Shown piece after piece: positions 55,952 to 63,954 of a DNA stretch of 64,000 bases. A program made the position numbers and the translations under genes. The notes below the pieces were generated by a model that did not search any database, was not told the origin of the DNA, and was given only the letters and a program-made list of their open reading frames with translations. How positions within the stretch are numbered: position 1 is the first letter of the stretch; every line of letters begins with the position of its first letter. Source of the stretch: Clostridium sp. UBA699 (GTDB lineage Bacteria; Bacillota; Clostridia; Clostridiales; Clostridiaceae); the NCBI GenBank assembly GCA_002298915.1, contig DBML01000029.1, positions 86,583 to 150,582 on the forward strand, written 5' to 3'.

Positions 55952-56799
55952 CAGTATTTTTTGCCTATCTTCTTGACCTTACCCTCATGGTCAAAGGCGA
56001 GCGTTGCATTGACCTCCCCGCCCGTTATTATGATAACTGATGTCAGGAAAAGCCATGTCAGAAGCATTATGATAACGCCTATGCTTCCGTAGATGTTCAT
56101 GTAGTTCCCGAAGTTGTTTACATAGAACGAAAAGACCATCGAAGCAGCGACCCAGCCCAGCGTTGCGAATACCGCCCCTGGGATGACCTCCAGCCAGGTC
56201 ATCTTCCTGCTCGGGGTGTACCTGTAGAGGGCAGCAAACACAAAGATCATTGCGCTGAGTATGAGCAGATATCTGAATACGTCCCAAGCTTTCTGGAACT
56301 CCAAGGGATGCCCGAAGAACATACCAAGGTTTATGCCCAGAATCTGGCCCATGACCAGCAGTGCAAGTGTCAGGAAGATTATCAGCGCCAGCGCGAATGT
56401 GCACAGTATTGCAGTTATTTCAAGCCTTATTGCCGACCTTCTCTCAGGTTCGTCATAAGCCCTGTTTATGCCCTTTATCACTGCCTTGAAGCCCGTTGAG
56501 GATATCCAAATGGTGAGGATGAAGCTGAGGGTCAGCAAATTGTGGTTCCGCGTCTCAACCACCTGGACAACTGTGCTTTTGACCATCTCGTAGAGTGTGT
56601 AAGGTAGTATCTGTTCCAGCCCGAAAAGAACGTCTGCGCTTTTGAGGTTGCTGAAACCTATGAGGGTTATCACGAATATGAGGAAAGGAAAAAAGGAGAT
56701 CAGGAGACTGTAGGAGAGCTCCGCTGCAAGCGCTGTCACGTCATCGTCCCTGAACCTGTAGACCAGGTTCTTAAGATCTTTTCTCAGCCTGGTTTTCAT
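55951..56799 (-). CDS. YihY/BrkB-family membrane protein
   Basis: A 282-residue protein with six membrane helices. Start chosen at MKTRLRKDLKN after AAGGAGGGTTATTG. Family features: ALAAELSYSLLISFFPFLIF (about residues 22-41), WISSTGFKAVIKGINRAYDEPERRS in part (WISSTGFKAVIKGINRAYDE), and RKMTWLEVIPGAVFATLGWV (about 205-224). Once called ribonuclease BN by mistake, this is a transporter-like family of unknown substrate. It follows the flavodoxin gene on the minus strand. Confidence 0.88.
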   Translation of the reverse strand: MKTRLRKDLKNLVYRFRDDDVTALAAELSYSLLISFFPFLIFVITLIGFSNLKSADVLFGLEQILPYTLYEMVKSTVVQVVETRNHNLLTLSFILTIWISSTGFKAVIKGINRAYDEPERRSAIRLEITAILCTFALALIIFLTLALLVMGQILGINLGMFFGHPLEFQKAWDVFRYLLILSAMIFVFAALYRYTPSRKMTWLEVIPGAVFATLGWVAASMVFSFYVNNFGNYMNIYGSIGVIIMLLTWLFLTSVIIITGGEVNATLAFDHEGKVKKIGKKY

Positions 56800-56819
56800 C
56801 AATAACCCTCCTTCCGCTT

Positions 56820-57299
56820 CTATATTCCTATCATTTCTTTTGCCCATTCCCTCGCAAGCGTGGCTTTCTCTTCGACGCCCTTTATTGGCTCTGCGAATTC
56901 AATCTCTCCCAATATCTCGTTGCCCTGAAGGCGGTCCCTCATGTTTGCGAATGTCTTGCCCATGGACCCACCGTTGCAGCAGAACAGCGCAACCTTCTTC
57001 CCCTCTATCCTGTGCCGCGAAAGGAATGTGTTTATCGCGGGCGAAAAGCTGAATGCCCATACTGGCGTGCCTATGAATATGGTGTCGTATCCTTCCGGGT
57101 CAAGTGATATATCGCGGAGCTTCGGCTTACTGCCCATGACCACCTGCCTGCCTCCCCAGATGTACTTTGAAAAGCCGCTGCTCTTGATTTCCGATACTGG
57201 CTTAAGCTCGAGCAGATCTGCTCCGATTTCAGAAGCTATGTTTTCCGCTATGAATTTCGTGTTTCCCTCCAGGGAGTAAAAGACTACCAGGTTTTTCAT
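56820..57299 (-). CDS. Flavodoxin-like protein
   Basis: A 159-residue FMN-binding fold. Start at MKNLVVFYSLEGNTKFIAE, in which SLEGNT is the FMN phosphate loop (about residues 9-14). The second FMN region IFIGTPVWAFSFSPAINTFL (about 74-93) resembles the flavodoxin group encoded near membrane or redox stress genes. The start overlaps the stop of the PAP2 gene (ATGA). Low-potential electron carrier in anaerobes; the partner enzyme is not known. Confidence 0.88.
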   Translation of the reverse strand: MKNLVVFYSLEGNTKFIAENIASEIGADLLELKPVSEIKSSGFSKYIWGGRQVVMGSKPKLRDISLDPEGYDTIFIGTPVWAFSFSPAINTFLSRHRIEGKKVALFCCNGGSMGKTFANMRDRLQGNEILGEIEFAEPIKGVEEKATLAREWAKEMIGI

Positions 57300-57853
57300 G
57301 TATTCTGCACTTCCTTCCTGTTCACGTATTTCTTGAAAAGAATCTCGGCGCACACCGCAGAGGCCGTCCCCACAAGGATGCCTGCCAGGACGTCAGTCGG
57401 GTAATGCACCATCAGGTAAAGCCTTGAAAACGCTATAGCAGCTGCGAGGAGGTAGGCAGGGACCGCCAATTTTTTTAGGTTCCTGGCTATTACCCATGCT
57501 GCCGCGAAGGATGACCCTGTGTGCCCCGAAGGGAACGAATAGGATGTGGGGCTTGGTATGAGCAAGCCAATTGTCGGATACTGCACGAAAGGCCTTGGCC
57601 TCTGGATCAGATGCTTCAGTATTCCCTCGCCTATCACTGTGGTCAGAAGCAGCGCCGCAATGCACATGATTCCCACGTTCCTGTATTCTCTGTTGGCGAT
57701 GAGGATCAGCGCGAACAATGCCCAGATGCCTCCCATAGTGCCAAGGTTTGTCACATACGGCATCGCTGAATCGAGCAGGCTGCTCTGTGCAGCGCTGTGA
57801 ATCTGGACTAGAAGGCTGTAGTCAAGGCTGTTCAGGCTGTTAAAGGCTGTCAT
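57296..57853 (-). CDS. PAP2-family membrane phosphatase
   Basis: A 185-residue protein with five or six membrane helices and the three PAP2 motifs: K-x6-R-P (LKHLIQRPRP), PSGH (SFPSGHTGSSFAAAW) and SR-x5-H (SRLYLMVHYPTD). It may dephosphorylate undecaprenyl pyrophosphate or phosphatidic acid at the outer face of the membrane. It overlaps the carbonic-anhydrase gene by 14 bp and the flavodoxin gene by 4 bp, so three functionally unlike genes share one tight transcript. Confidence 0.9.
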   Translation of the reverse strand: MTAFNSLNSLDYSLLVQIHSAAQSSLLDSAMPYVTNLGTMGGIWALFALILIANREYRNVGIMCIAALLLTTVIGEGILKHLIQRPRPFVQYPTIGLLIPSPTSYSFPSGHTGSSFAAAWVIARNLKKLAVPAYLLAAAIAFSRLYLMVHYPTDVLAGILVGTASAVCAEILFKKYVNRKEVQNT

Positions 57854-58388
57854 CGTCCACCTGATAGAGCAAGTTGTCGTCTATTTTGTAGAAAAGCGGC
57901 GCTATCAGCACCTTCGGATATTTTTCTCTCAGCCTCTTTGTTTCGCTTACCAAGAAGTTTATCTCATTTTCAATCTCAAACACCGGAGCAAAGCTTCTGA
58001 AGTGCTCTTCAGCCTGGCTCCTTGTCCAGCCTGCGTTTTCCATCAATCCTTCTATGAACTTTTCCTTTTTCCCTTGAAGGTTCACCATTCCGCAATTGTC
58101 ATGGCCTATTAGGGCTATGGTCTTCACCCCACCGACTGCAACAGCATATGAAACCTTGAATTCGCTGTACCTAAGGTTTCCGCCGCCTGTCCTGAGTATA
58201 TATGCGAAGTTGCTCGGTATCGTCAATTGTTTTCTGTTGTCCATGCACATGCCAACAAGCAGCTCAGCATTATCGTACCTGTCAAAAGGCATCCTGAGAT
58301 TGTGGTACTCCAAAAGCTTCTCTATAGCTGTTCCTCTGTATTTCGGAAGTATGTCTTCTTTGCTTAAAACTTTAACTAATCTTGCCAT
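57840..58388 (-). CDS. Beta-class carbonic anhydrase-like protein
   Basis: A 182-residue protein. Start at MARLVKVLSKED after GAGGAGAATATAAA. Zinc site residues are present: CMDNR (C-x-D-x-R, about residues 47-51) and GHDNCGM (H-x2-C, about 99-105). The order and spacing match short beta-carbonic anhydrases, which interconvert CO2 and bicarbonate. The C-terminal segment (ALFYKIDDNLLYQVDDDSL in part) is longer and more acidic than in the minimal type. The gene starts 28 bp after degV ends. Confidence 0.82.
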   Translation of the reverse strand: MARLVKVLSKEDILPKYRGTAIEKLLEYHNLRMPFDRYDNAELLVGMCMDNRKQLTIPSNFAYILRTGGGNLRYSEFKVSYAVAVGGVKTIALIGHDNCGMVNLQGKKEKFIEGLMENAGWTRSQAEEHFRSFAPVFEIENEINFLVSETKRLREKYPKVLIAPLFYKIDDNLLYQVDDDSL

Positions 58389-58415
58389 TTTATATTCTCC
58401 TCTTCTTTTCAAAGA

Positions 58416-59276
58416 TTATATTATTCTGTCCTGAAGCGTGTAGTATACTATGCCCAGAGCCCCCGGCCCAACATGCAGCCCTATCACAGGGCCTATGCTG
58501 CAAATCCCGACCTCTGCTTTAGTCCTGGCTTTGAGATTTTCCGCCAGTACCTTTGCCTCATCCAGGCAATTAATGTGGTGGACGGATATCTCCCCTAGAC
58601 CGAATTTCTCGATTTCCTCCATGACCTTCTCGACCATTGTGTCGACCGCCTTCTGTTTGGTCCTGACCTTCATCAGCACCTCTGTCTTGCCTTTTTCAAC
58701 GGTTAGAATAGGGATGATTTTGAGCAACCCTCCGATAAGGGCGCTGGCTCCTCCAATCCTGCCGCCTTTCTTAAGGTATTCGAGCGTATCAGGCACGAAC
58801 AGAAACCTGCTTCTCTTCTTGTTGTCCTCCACGATCCTCACCACCTCAGCCATGCTCTTGCCTTCCCTTGCTGCCCTGGCGGCGACTATCGCAGCATAGC
58901 CAAGCTGCATGCAGTTTGACCTGGAATCTAATATTTCAATCTCTGCATCCGCGAACTCTTCCAGCACCATGTCCCTTGCTATATGGGCAGTGGAAAAGGT
59001 GCCGCTCATGTCGGAGGATATGAACACGCAAACAACGCTGCTGCCTTCCTTGACTGCGTCTCTTATGGCTGAATAAAGCTCGTCCACAGCGGGCTGGGAT
59101 GATTTGGGTATGCCTTTTTCCTTCATTTTCTTGTAGAATGTCTCGTTGTCTATATCGGTTTCCCTGAAGCTCTCGTCTTCGAAATTCACGCTGAGCGAAA
59201 CTATCTTTATGCCCAGTTCCTGTCTCAGCGATTCGTCGATATAGCTTGTGCTGTCTGTGATAACTTCTATTGCCAT
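58416..59276 (-). CDS. DegV-family fatty-acid-binding protein
   Basis: A 286-residue two-domain protein with the conserved ITDSTSYIDESL start (about residues 5-16), SQPAVDEL, VCVFISSDMSGTFSTAHIAR (about 82-101), DSRSNCMQLGYAAI and the C-terminal GPVIGLHVGPGALGIVYY (about 262-279). DegV/FakB proteins bind a fatty acid and present it to the kinase FakA for phospholipid synthesis. No fakA is nearby. Fatty-acid binding is inferred from the family. First gene of the degV-carbonic anhydrase-PAP2-flavodoxin-yihY unit. Confidence 0.9.
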   Translation of the reverse strand: MAIEVITDSTSYIDESLRQELGIKIVSLSVNFEDESFRETDIDNETFYKKMKEKGIPKSSQPAVDELYSAIRDAVKEGSSVVCVFISSDMSGTFSTAHIARDMVLEEFADAEIEILDSRSNCMQLGYAAIVAARAAREGKSMAEVVRIVEDNKKRSRFLFVPDTLEYLKKGGRIGGASALIGGLLKIIPILTVEKGKTEVLMKVRTKQKAVDTMVEKVMEEIEKFGLGEISVHHINCLDEAKVLAENLKARTKAEVGICSIGPVIGLHVGPGALGIVYYTLQDRII

Positions 59277-59381
59277 GTTGTTTTTACCTTTCGCCGGCTC
59301 TGCATTATGATAGCTGAGCCGTAAATTTATTTCATTTGTATAATTATAATCTCAAATCGAAAATTTATCAACAAAACAGAA

Positions 59382-59404
59382 GGGAGCCGCCAGAAGCGGC
59401 CCCC
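59382..59404 (-). terminator. Hairpin terminator after the SHOCT gene
   Basis: Eight-pair stem with one mismatch (GGGxGCCGC with GCGGCxCCC), followed on the minus strand by TTCTGTTTTGTTG. Confidence 0.6.
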
Positions 59405-59405
59405 T

Positions 59406-59449
59406 GATTGGGGACGGTTAATCAGCGGATCGACTTTGCTGATTTAACC
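59406..59449. repeat. Repeat element copy 1 (GATTGGGGACGGTTAATCA)
   Basis: The 19-mer is followed by GCGGATCG and an inverted partner TGATTTAACC, so GGTTAATCAGC can fold back onto GCTGATTTAACC. The same 19 bases occur at 63936-63954. Similar GGGGACGGTT motifs are known to me from clostridial genomes near REP-type transposases. Confidence 0.65.
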
Positions 59450-59680
59450 TTATTTTTTTGTTAAGATGTTCTTCCTGCTGATGTACTCCTCTTCAGTTAT
59501 CTCGCCTTTTGCATATCGCATTTTCAGGATCTCAAGAGCTTCGCTGTTCCCAGCGCTGTAGCTGCCTCCGAACCTCTTGAAAAGGAGATAGATAACTAAA
59601 ACTATCAGGATAAGCCAGAAGAGCATCATGAACCCCATAAAACCACCGCCAAAAGCATGTCTTCCAAAAACACAAAGCAT
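59450..59680 (-). CDS. Small SHOCT-domain membrane protein
   Basis: A 76-residue protein: Gly-rich N-terminus, one membrane helix (about residues 14-34) and a C-terminal SHOCT domain (EALEILKMRYAKGEITEEEY, about 47-66). SHOCT proteins are common small membrane or oligomerisation modules of unknown purpose. ATG follows GGAGGTGCAGATAA. It stands alone between the DegV unit and the glycyl radical module. Confidence 0.85.
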   Translation of the reverse strand: MLCVFGRHAFGGGFMGFMMLFWLILIVLVIYLLFKRFGGSYSAGNSEALEILKMRYAKGEITEEEYISRKNILTKK

Positions 59681-59751
59681 TTATCTGCACCTCCATATAA
59701 CTCTCAATAATTATATTGTATAGCAAAGATGTGTTGGATTTGTGAAGATTT

Positions 59752-59764
59752 TGGGACGGTTAAT
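59752..59764. repeat. Repeat element copy 2 (degenerate)
   Basis: TGGGACGGTTAAT, 13 bases shared with the other two copies, ending three bases before the activase stop codon. Confidence 0.5.
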
Positions 59765-59766
59765 TT

Positions 59767-60681
59767 CTATTTGAAGTCTGCGACTTCAATACCGTTTTTA
59801 CGGATGAGCTCCTCTATCTCTTCTACCCTCTCCTTGCTTGGCGTTTCAAAAAGCATCTTGTGCTCCTTCATCCCGAGGGCATCATATTTGTATGAACCAT
59901 AGTTATGGTGCGGCAGTACCTCAATCCTCCCGCCGGGGACATTGTCCCGGACGAACTGGGCAGTCCTTGAAATGTTCTCCTCATCGTCGTTCACATCTTT
60001 CATGAGCGGAATCCTCACAACTACGGGTTTCCCAAGCTTTCCGATTTTCATAATGTTTTCCAGAATAACCTCGTTGCCTGAGCCTGTATATTTGCAATGC
60101 TTCTCGCTGTCGAATATCTTGAGGTCGACAAAAATGAAGTCCAGCTTCTCGAATATATCCTTTGAGCCCTCCCAGGAGAACATGCCGCTCGATTCAATGG
60201 CCATATCTACCCCTAGTTCGTAGAGTTCGTCAATAATGGCCTTCAGGAAGTTTTTCTGGAAGGTAGGTTCGCCCCCGGAGAAAGTGACTCCTCCTCCTGA
60301 CTGCCTGAAGTAAATGACGTCCTTTTTGACCCTCTCGATGACATCCCCTACCGTCATGTATGATCCGAGAACCTTCCTCGCTGAGGTCGGGCAGACATCC
60401 ACGCATTTGCCGCATGAATTGCAAGCCTCAGTCACAAAAACATCTGAATCGATAGGATTCAGAGCAGCCTTCACAGGGCATGCATGCATGCATCTTCCGC
60501 AGCCTGTGCATTTTTCCTTTACGACCGTAAGCTTCGCTGAAGGCGTCCAGGTTTCAGGGTTCGCACACCACTTACACCTCAGAGGGCAGCCGGACAAGAA
60601 TATGTTTGTCCGGATCCCCTCACCATCATTGACGCAGAAACCCTGGATCTGTGATACAAAACCTATGCTGTCTGAAGCCAT
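59767..60681 (-). CDS. Glycyl radical enzyme activase (radical SAM)
   Basis: A 304-residue radical SAM enzyme that abstracts a hydrogen from the glycine of its partner. Cx3Cx2C motif in CPLRCKWC (about residues 31-38), followed by two 4Fe-4S ferredoxin clusters (CTGCGRCMHACPV about 58-70 and CNSCGKCVDVCPT about 87-99), and the SAM region GGGVTFSGGEPTFQ (about 126-139). The extra ferredoxin domain is absent from pyruvate formate-lyase activase and typical of activases for dehydratases, C-S/C-N lyases, decarboxylases and succinate synthases. Start follows GAGGTGAGGTAA; it lies 11 bp after the radical enzyme gene. Confidence 0.92.
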   Translation of the reverse strand: MASDSIGFVSQIQGFCVNDGEGIRTNIFLSGCPLRCKWCANPETWTPSAKLTVVKEKCTGCGRCMHACPVKAALNPIDSDVFVTEACNSCGKCVDVCPTSARKVLGSYMTVGDVIERVKKDVIYFRQSGGGVTFSGGEPTFQKNFLKAIIDELYELGVDMAIESSGMFSWEGSKDIFEKLDFIFVDLKIFDSEKHCKYTGSGNEVILENIMKIGKLGKPVVVRIPLMKDVNDDEENISRTAQFVRDNVPGGRIEVLPHHNYGSYKYDALGMKEHKMLFETPSKERVEEIEELIRKNGIEVADFK

Positions 60682-60692
60682 TTACCTCACCT

Positions 60693-63065
60693 CTACATGT
60701 GCTCGTGAGCAGTTCTTGCAATTATCGCGTCCTGCACTTCACGTGACAGGTTGACAAACTGAGTGCTGTAGCCTGCGACACGAACCAGAAGATCCCTGTA
60801 GCTGTCAGGGTGTTCCTGAGCTTCATGCAGCAGCTCGTTTGAAATGGTGTTGAACTGTACATGGAATGCACCAAGGGCGAAGTATGAGCGGATCATTGCC
60901 GAAAGGTTCTTTACGCCCCTCTCCGATTTAAGCATGTCCGGAGAAAGCCTCAGGTTAAGCAGCGTCCCACCAGTGTGAACATCGTGGTTCACCTTAGCAG
61001 CAGATTTCATGGCAGCAAGCGGTGAAGTTATGTCTGAGCCTGCGAAAGGAGAAACCCCTTCGGTTAGAGGCATGGTTGCTTTTCTACCGCAAGGCGTGGC
61101 TCCGACTATCTTTCCTGCAGGGATGTAATTTGAAATCCCCATGAACGCTGAGTTGAAGTTCGAGCCGAATATGTCCTTATGCGACCTTGTCTCCCTGTAG
61201 TAGAAATCGGAGACCAAAACCGCTATGTCGTCTACATACCTCTCGTCGTTTCCGTACTTAGGAACAGCGAGAGCTTTTTTTCTGAGCTCATCGTAGCCCT
61301 CCCAGTTTGCGTTCATAGCCTTGTCGAGCTCTTCCATGGTTGTTACCTTGTCGTCGAAGACGAGCTTCTTTATGACAGCCAGCGAGTTTGCAACAACGCC
61401 AAGACCTATTCCTGTGAGAACCGGTCCCACGTTGTACACTGCTCCGCCCTTGCTCAGGTCCTTGCCTTTCTGCATGCAGCCGTCCACGCAGGACGAAAGG
61501 AACGGCCTTGGAACCATCTCGGTATGGAGCTCCTGCGCCACAACCGAACCAATGACGGAATGCTTGACGAGGTATGCAAGCTGCTTCAAGAACGCTGCCT
61601 GAACTTCCTCATACGATTTGAATTCAGTTGCCGGCATTTCCTCCATCCCCTGCTTGTCTCCAGTCAACCTGTTCTTGCCCTGGTTAAGAGCGTACTCTAA
61701 AGCTGATCCGAAGTTTACGTTGACTGCAGACGTCCACTGCGCTGTCTTTCTGAAGTGAGGTACAACGCACCCGCAGTTGTTCCAGTCTCTTGCGTCCTCC
61801 GGCTCATAGCCTGCCTGTAAAAGCATCTGGGCCCCCGCCTGGTCATTGTGTATAGCTGGGAAGCCGGTCCCAAGCTTCACTAGTTTCGACACTTCGTTCA
61901 TGAATTCCTCAGGGCATCCTGCCGATATTCGCACGCTAAGGCCTGGCTGGTGAGTCTTAACATCTGCAGTGGCCTTCAAGGCCATATAGGAAAGATCATT
62001 CGTCGCGTCGCTTCCGTCCCTTTTCCTTCCCCCTACAGTGAGGTTCTGGAACTGGTTGTATCCAGCAAAAAACTGCGCAGTGTTTGAAGATATTGTCCAC
62101 ACCCACTCTGAAAGTTTTATCCACAAAGCCTCGATGAGCTCCTGTGCTTTCTCCTGAGTGATTCTGCCCTCCCTGATGTCCCCTTCGTAGTATGGGAACA
62201 TGTACTGGTCGAATCTTCCCGGATTGAGAGCAAGCGGATTTTCCGATATGATTCCCCCAAGCTGCACGAACCAGACGAATTGTATAGCTTCGTGGAATGT
62301 CTCAGGAGGATTTGCAGGAACCTTCCTGCATACACGGGCAATCTCGATAAGCTCCGCTGCCCTTGTAATGTCTTTTTCTGACTTGGCCATTTCTTCTGCT
62401 TTGTCTGCATATCTTTCTGAAAATTTCATTATGCCTTCTGAAACTATCGCTATCGATTTGTAAAATATGATCTTGTCCATGTTTTCTAGCGTTGTAGGTT
62501 CAAGGTTCCTGAGAGCTTCTTCAGCTTCCTGCTTGATCTTTGAGTATCCCTTCACAAAAAGTACGTCCTGGTAGTCAGGTGTTATCTCGCCAATTGCCTG
62601 CCTCCATTTTGAGTCGTTGTCGATTATGCCCGTATCTATCAATATCTTCGCTGTTTCTTCCGGTATTCTTTTCAGGAAATGCTCCTCAAGAGACTTACCT
62701 TTCCAGTATGGGAATACTTCTTTACGCAGGAAATCTCTCTGTTCATCGGTTATGACATATGGATCCTGAGACCTCTTGTCGAAGTTGTCCATCTCCTTGT
62801 CCACCCATTTCCATGAAAATTCAGGAGTGAGTATTCCTGTTCTTCTGAAGCGGCCTGCAACACCAACGACTATTTCGTTGTCGTAAATGTTTACAGGAAG
62901 CTGTTCGCAAGCTGCCAAAAATGCCTTAGCTCTTCTTACAGCGACTGGTTCGTCTTCCGTAGTTTTGTGGGATTCAGTCCAGATCCTTGCTCTTTCGTAG
63001 CATACAAATGGCTTCGAATTAACATATTCCTGCCTTGATTTTTCAATTCTTTCGGTTATACTCAT
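60693..63065 (-). CDS. Glycyl radical enzyme of uncertain substrate
   Basis: A 790-residue PFL-like enzyme. The C-terminal glycyl radical site is RVAGYST with Gly about 765. The thiyl Cys is about 433 in DARDWNNCGCVVPH. Core motifs GRFDQYMFPYYEGDI (about 283-297) and DGCMQKGKDLSKGGAVYNVG are present. In glycerol dehydratase, choline lyase and hydroxyproline dehydratase the residue two after Cys is Glu; here it is Val, as PFL (Ser) and benzylsuccinate synthase (Ser) also lack Glu. Arylacetate decarboxylases and X-succinate synthases are candidates, but the partner subunits of the latter are absent. No microcompartment genes are seen. Strong ribosome site AAAGGAGATAAGGTAA; regulated by the adjacent GntR. 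Confidence 0.85.
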   Translation of the reverse strand: MSITERIEKSRQEYVNSKPFVCYERARIWTESHKTTEDEPVAVRRAKAFLAACEQLPVNIYDNEIVVGVAGRFRRTGILTPEFSWKWVDKEMDNFDKRSQDPYVITDEQRDFLRKEVFPYWKGKSLEEHFLKRIPEETAKILIDTGIIDNDSKWRQAIGEITPDYQDVLFVKGYSKIKQEAEEALRNLEPTTLENMDKIIFYKSIAIVSEGIMKFSERYADKAEEMAKSEKDITRAAELIEIARVCRKVPANPPETFHEAIQFVWFVQLGGIISENPLALNPGRFDQYMFPYYEGDIREGRITQEKAQELIEALWIKLSEWVWTISSNTAQFFAGYNQFQNLTVGGRKRDGSDATNDLSYMALKATADVKTHQPGLSVRISAGCPEEFMNEVSKLVKLGTGFPAIHNDQAGAQMLLQAGYEPEDARDWNNCGCVVPHFRKTAQWTSAVNVNFGSALEYALNQGKNRLTGDKQGMEEMPATEFKSYEEVQAAFLKQLAYLVKHSVIGSVVAQELHTEMVPRPFLSSCVDGCMQKGKDLSKGGAVYNVGPVLTGIGLGVVANSLAVIKKLVFDDKVTTMEELDKAMNANWEGYDELRKKALAVPKYGNDERYVDDIAVLVSDFYYRETRSHKDIFGSNFNSAFMGISNYIPAGKIVGATPCGRKATMPLTEGVSPFAGSDITSPLAAMKSAAKVNHDVHTGGTLLNLRLSPDMLKSERGVKNLSAMIRSYFALGAFHVQFNTISNELLHEAQEHPDSYRDLLVRVAGYSTQFVNLSREVQDAIIARTAHEHM

Positions 63066-63110
63066 TTACCTTATCTCCTTTAAAAGAATTTTTATCGAAA
63101 CTTTCTACAT

Positions 63111-63143
63111 GTATATTGTATATTGTATACACTTTAAAATCAA
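63111..63143 (-). promoter_or_regulatory. Promoter and candidate GntR operator of the glycyl radical operon
   Basis: On the minus strand: TTGATT (63138-63143), 17 bases, TACAAT (63115-63120). The region 63111-63130, GTATATTGTATATTGTATAC, has GTATA/TATAC ends like many GntR operators and covers the -10 box. ATTGTATA also occurs in the promoter of the gntR gene itself. Confidence 0.55.
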
Positions 63144-63149
63144 CAATAA

Positions 63150-63171
63150 AAAGACCCGCATCAGGGCCTTT
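63150..63171 (-). terminator. Terminator after the gntR gene
   Basis: Stem AAAGGCCC/GGGTCTTT (one G-U pair) with a 6-base loop, then TTATTG on the minus strand. It separates gntR from the radical enzyme promoter. Confidence 0.65.
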
Positions 63172-63203
63172 CTCATTTTGTTTTCTAATACTACTATTTT
63201 GTT

Positions 63204-63896
63204 TTATTTAATCGTTTCGCTAAGATAGGTGACGAGCTGATTTGATGCATGCTGCAGATGTTTTATTGTAGCCTGGACAGCCTTTTCCAGATCCTTGTTT
63301 CTGTACGCATCAAGTATTTCATAATGCTCAGCCTGAGATCTCTCCTCATAGTTCATGAGCTCCAGGTATATCCTGATGTACCTGTTTACGTTTATGTGAA
63401 GATTGTTTATTATGGAAATTAGCTTCGGTCTTTCTGCAGGCGAATACAGGCACGAATGGAATTCCCAGTTTAGGTCGAGCCACTTTCCTGCATCGCTTTC
63501 ACTATCTATCTCCTTAAGTATGCCCTCAGCTTTCGCAAGATCTGACTCTGTAACATTCTCTATGGAGAACTTGACGGCTCCTGTTTCCAGCAGCTCACGT
63601 ATCTCGTATATTTCCCTGGCTTCCTTTGCGCTTAAAGTGGAGATGACAGCGCCCTTGTTTGGATTAAGTGTAATAAGCCCCTCTGCCTCAAGCTGCTTGA
63701 GCGCCTCCCTGACGGGTATTCTGCTGGTCCCGAACTGCTCTGCAATTTCGGTCTGCCTTATCTGCTGGCCTCCTTTTAATTCGCCCTTGAAAATGGCCCT
63801 ACGCAGTATATCCGCAAGTATAGTCGGGGTTGCCTTCCTGTTCTTAAATTCATGAATCAAATTTTCTTCATTTTTGTTTCCAATATCATTAATCAT
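63204..63896 (-). CDS. GntR-family (FCD) transcriptional regulator
   Basis: A 230-residue regulator with an N-terminal winged helix (about residues 24-85: GGQQIRQTEIAEQFGTSRIPVREALKQLEAEGL in part, IRQTEIAEQFGTSRIP) and a C-terminal FCD all-helical ligand domain (about 95-225) with an FHSCLY and H-containing metal site (HYEILDAY, HLQHASNQL). FCD regulators sense small organic acids. The gene lies directly upstream of, and in line with, the glycyl radical operon, separated by a terminator, so it is probably the local regulator. No ribosome site precedes the ATG. Confidence 0.9.
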   Translation of the reverse strand: MINDIGNKNEENLIHEFKNRKATPTILADILRRAIFKGELKGGQQIRQTEIAEQFGTSRIPVREALKQLEAEGLITLNPNKGAVISTLSAKEAREIYEIRELLETGAVKFSIENVTESDLAKAEGILKEIDSESDAGKWLDLNWEFHSCLYSPAERPKLISIINNLHINVNRYIRIYLELMNYEERSQAEHYEILDAYRNKDLEKAVQATIKHLQHASNQLVTYLSETIK

Positions 63897-63904
63897 AGTA
63901 AAAT

Positions 63905-63932
63905 TGTATATTTAATGCAGTTGATATGTCAA
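63905..63932 (-). promoter_or_regulatory. Promoter of gntR (probably leaderless transcript)
   Basis: On the minus strand: TTGACA (63927-63932), 16 bases, TATACA (63905-63910). Only eight bases separate the -10 box from the ATG, so the transcript should begin at or next to the start codon. Confidence 0.65.
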
Positions 63933-63935
63933 GAG

Positions 63936-63954
63936 GATTGGGGACGGTTAATCA
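63936..63954. repeat. Repeat element copy 3 (GATTGGGGACGGTTAATCA)
   Basis: Perfect match to the 19 bases at 59406-59424, followed by TCGGCTTAACTCAGAGGATTAAAC, in which GGATTAAAC is a weaker inverse partner. Lies upstream of gntR at the right edge. Confidence 0.65.
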
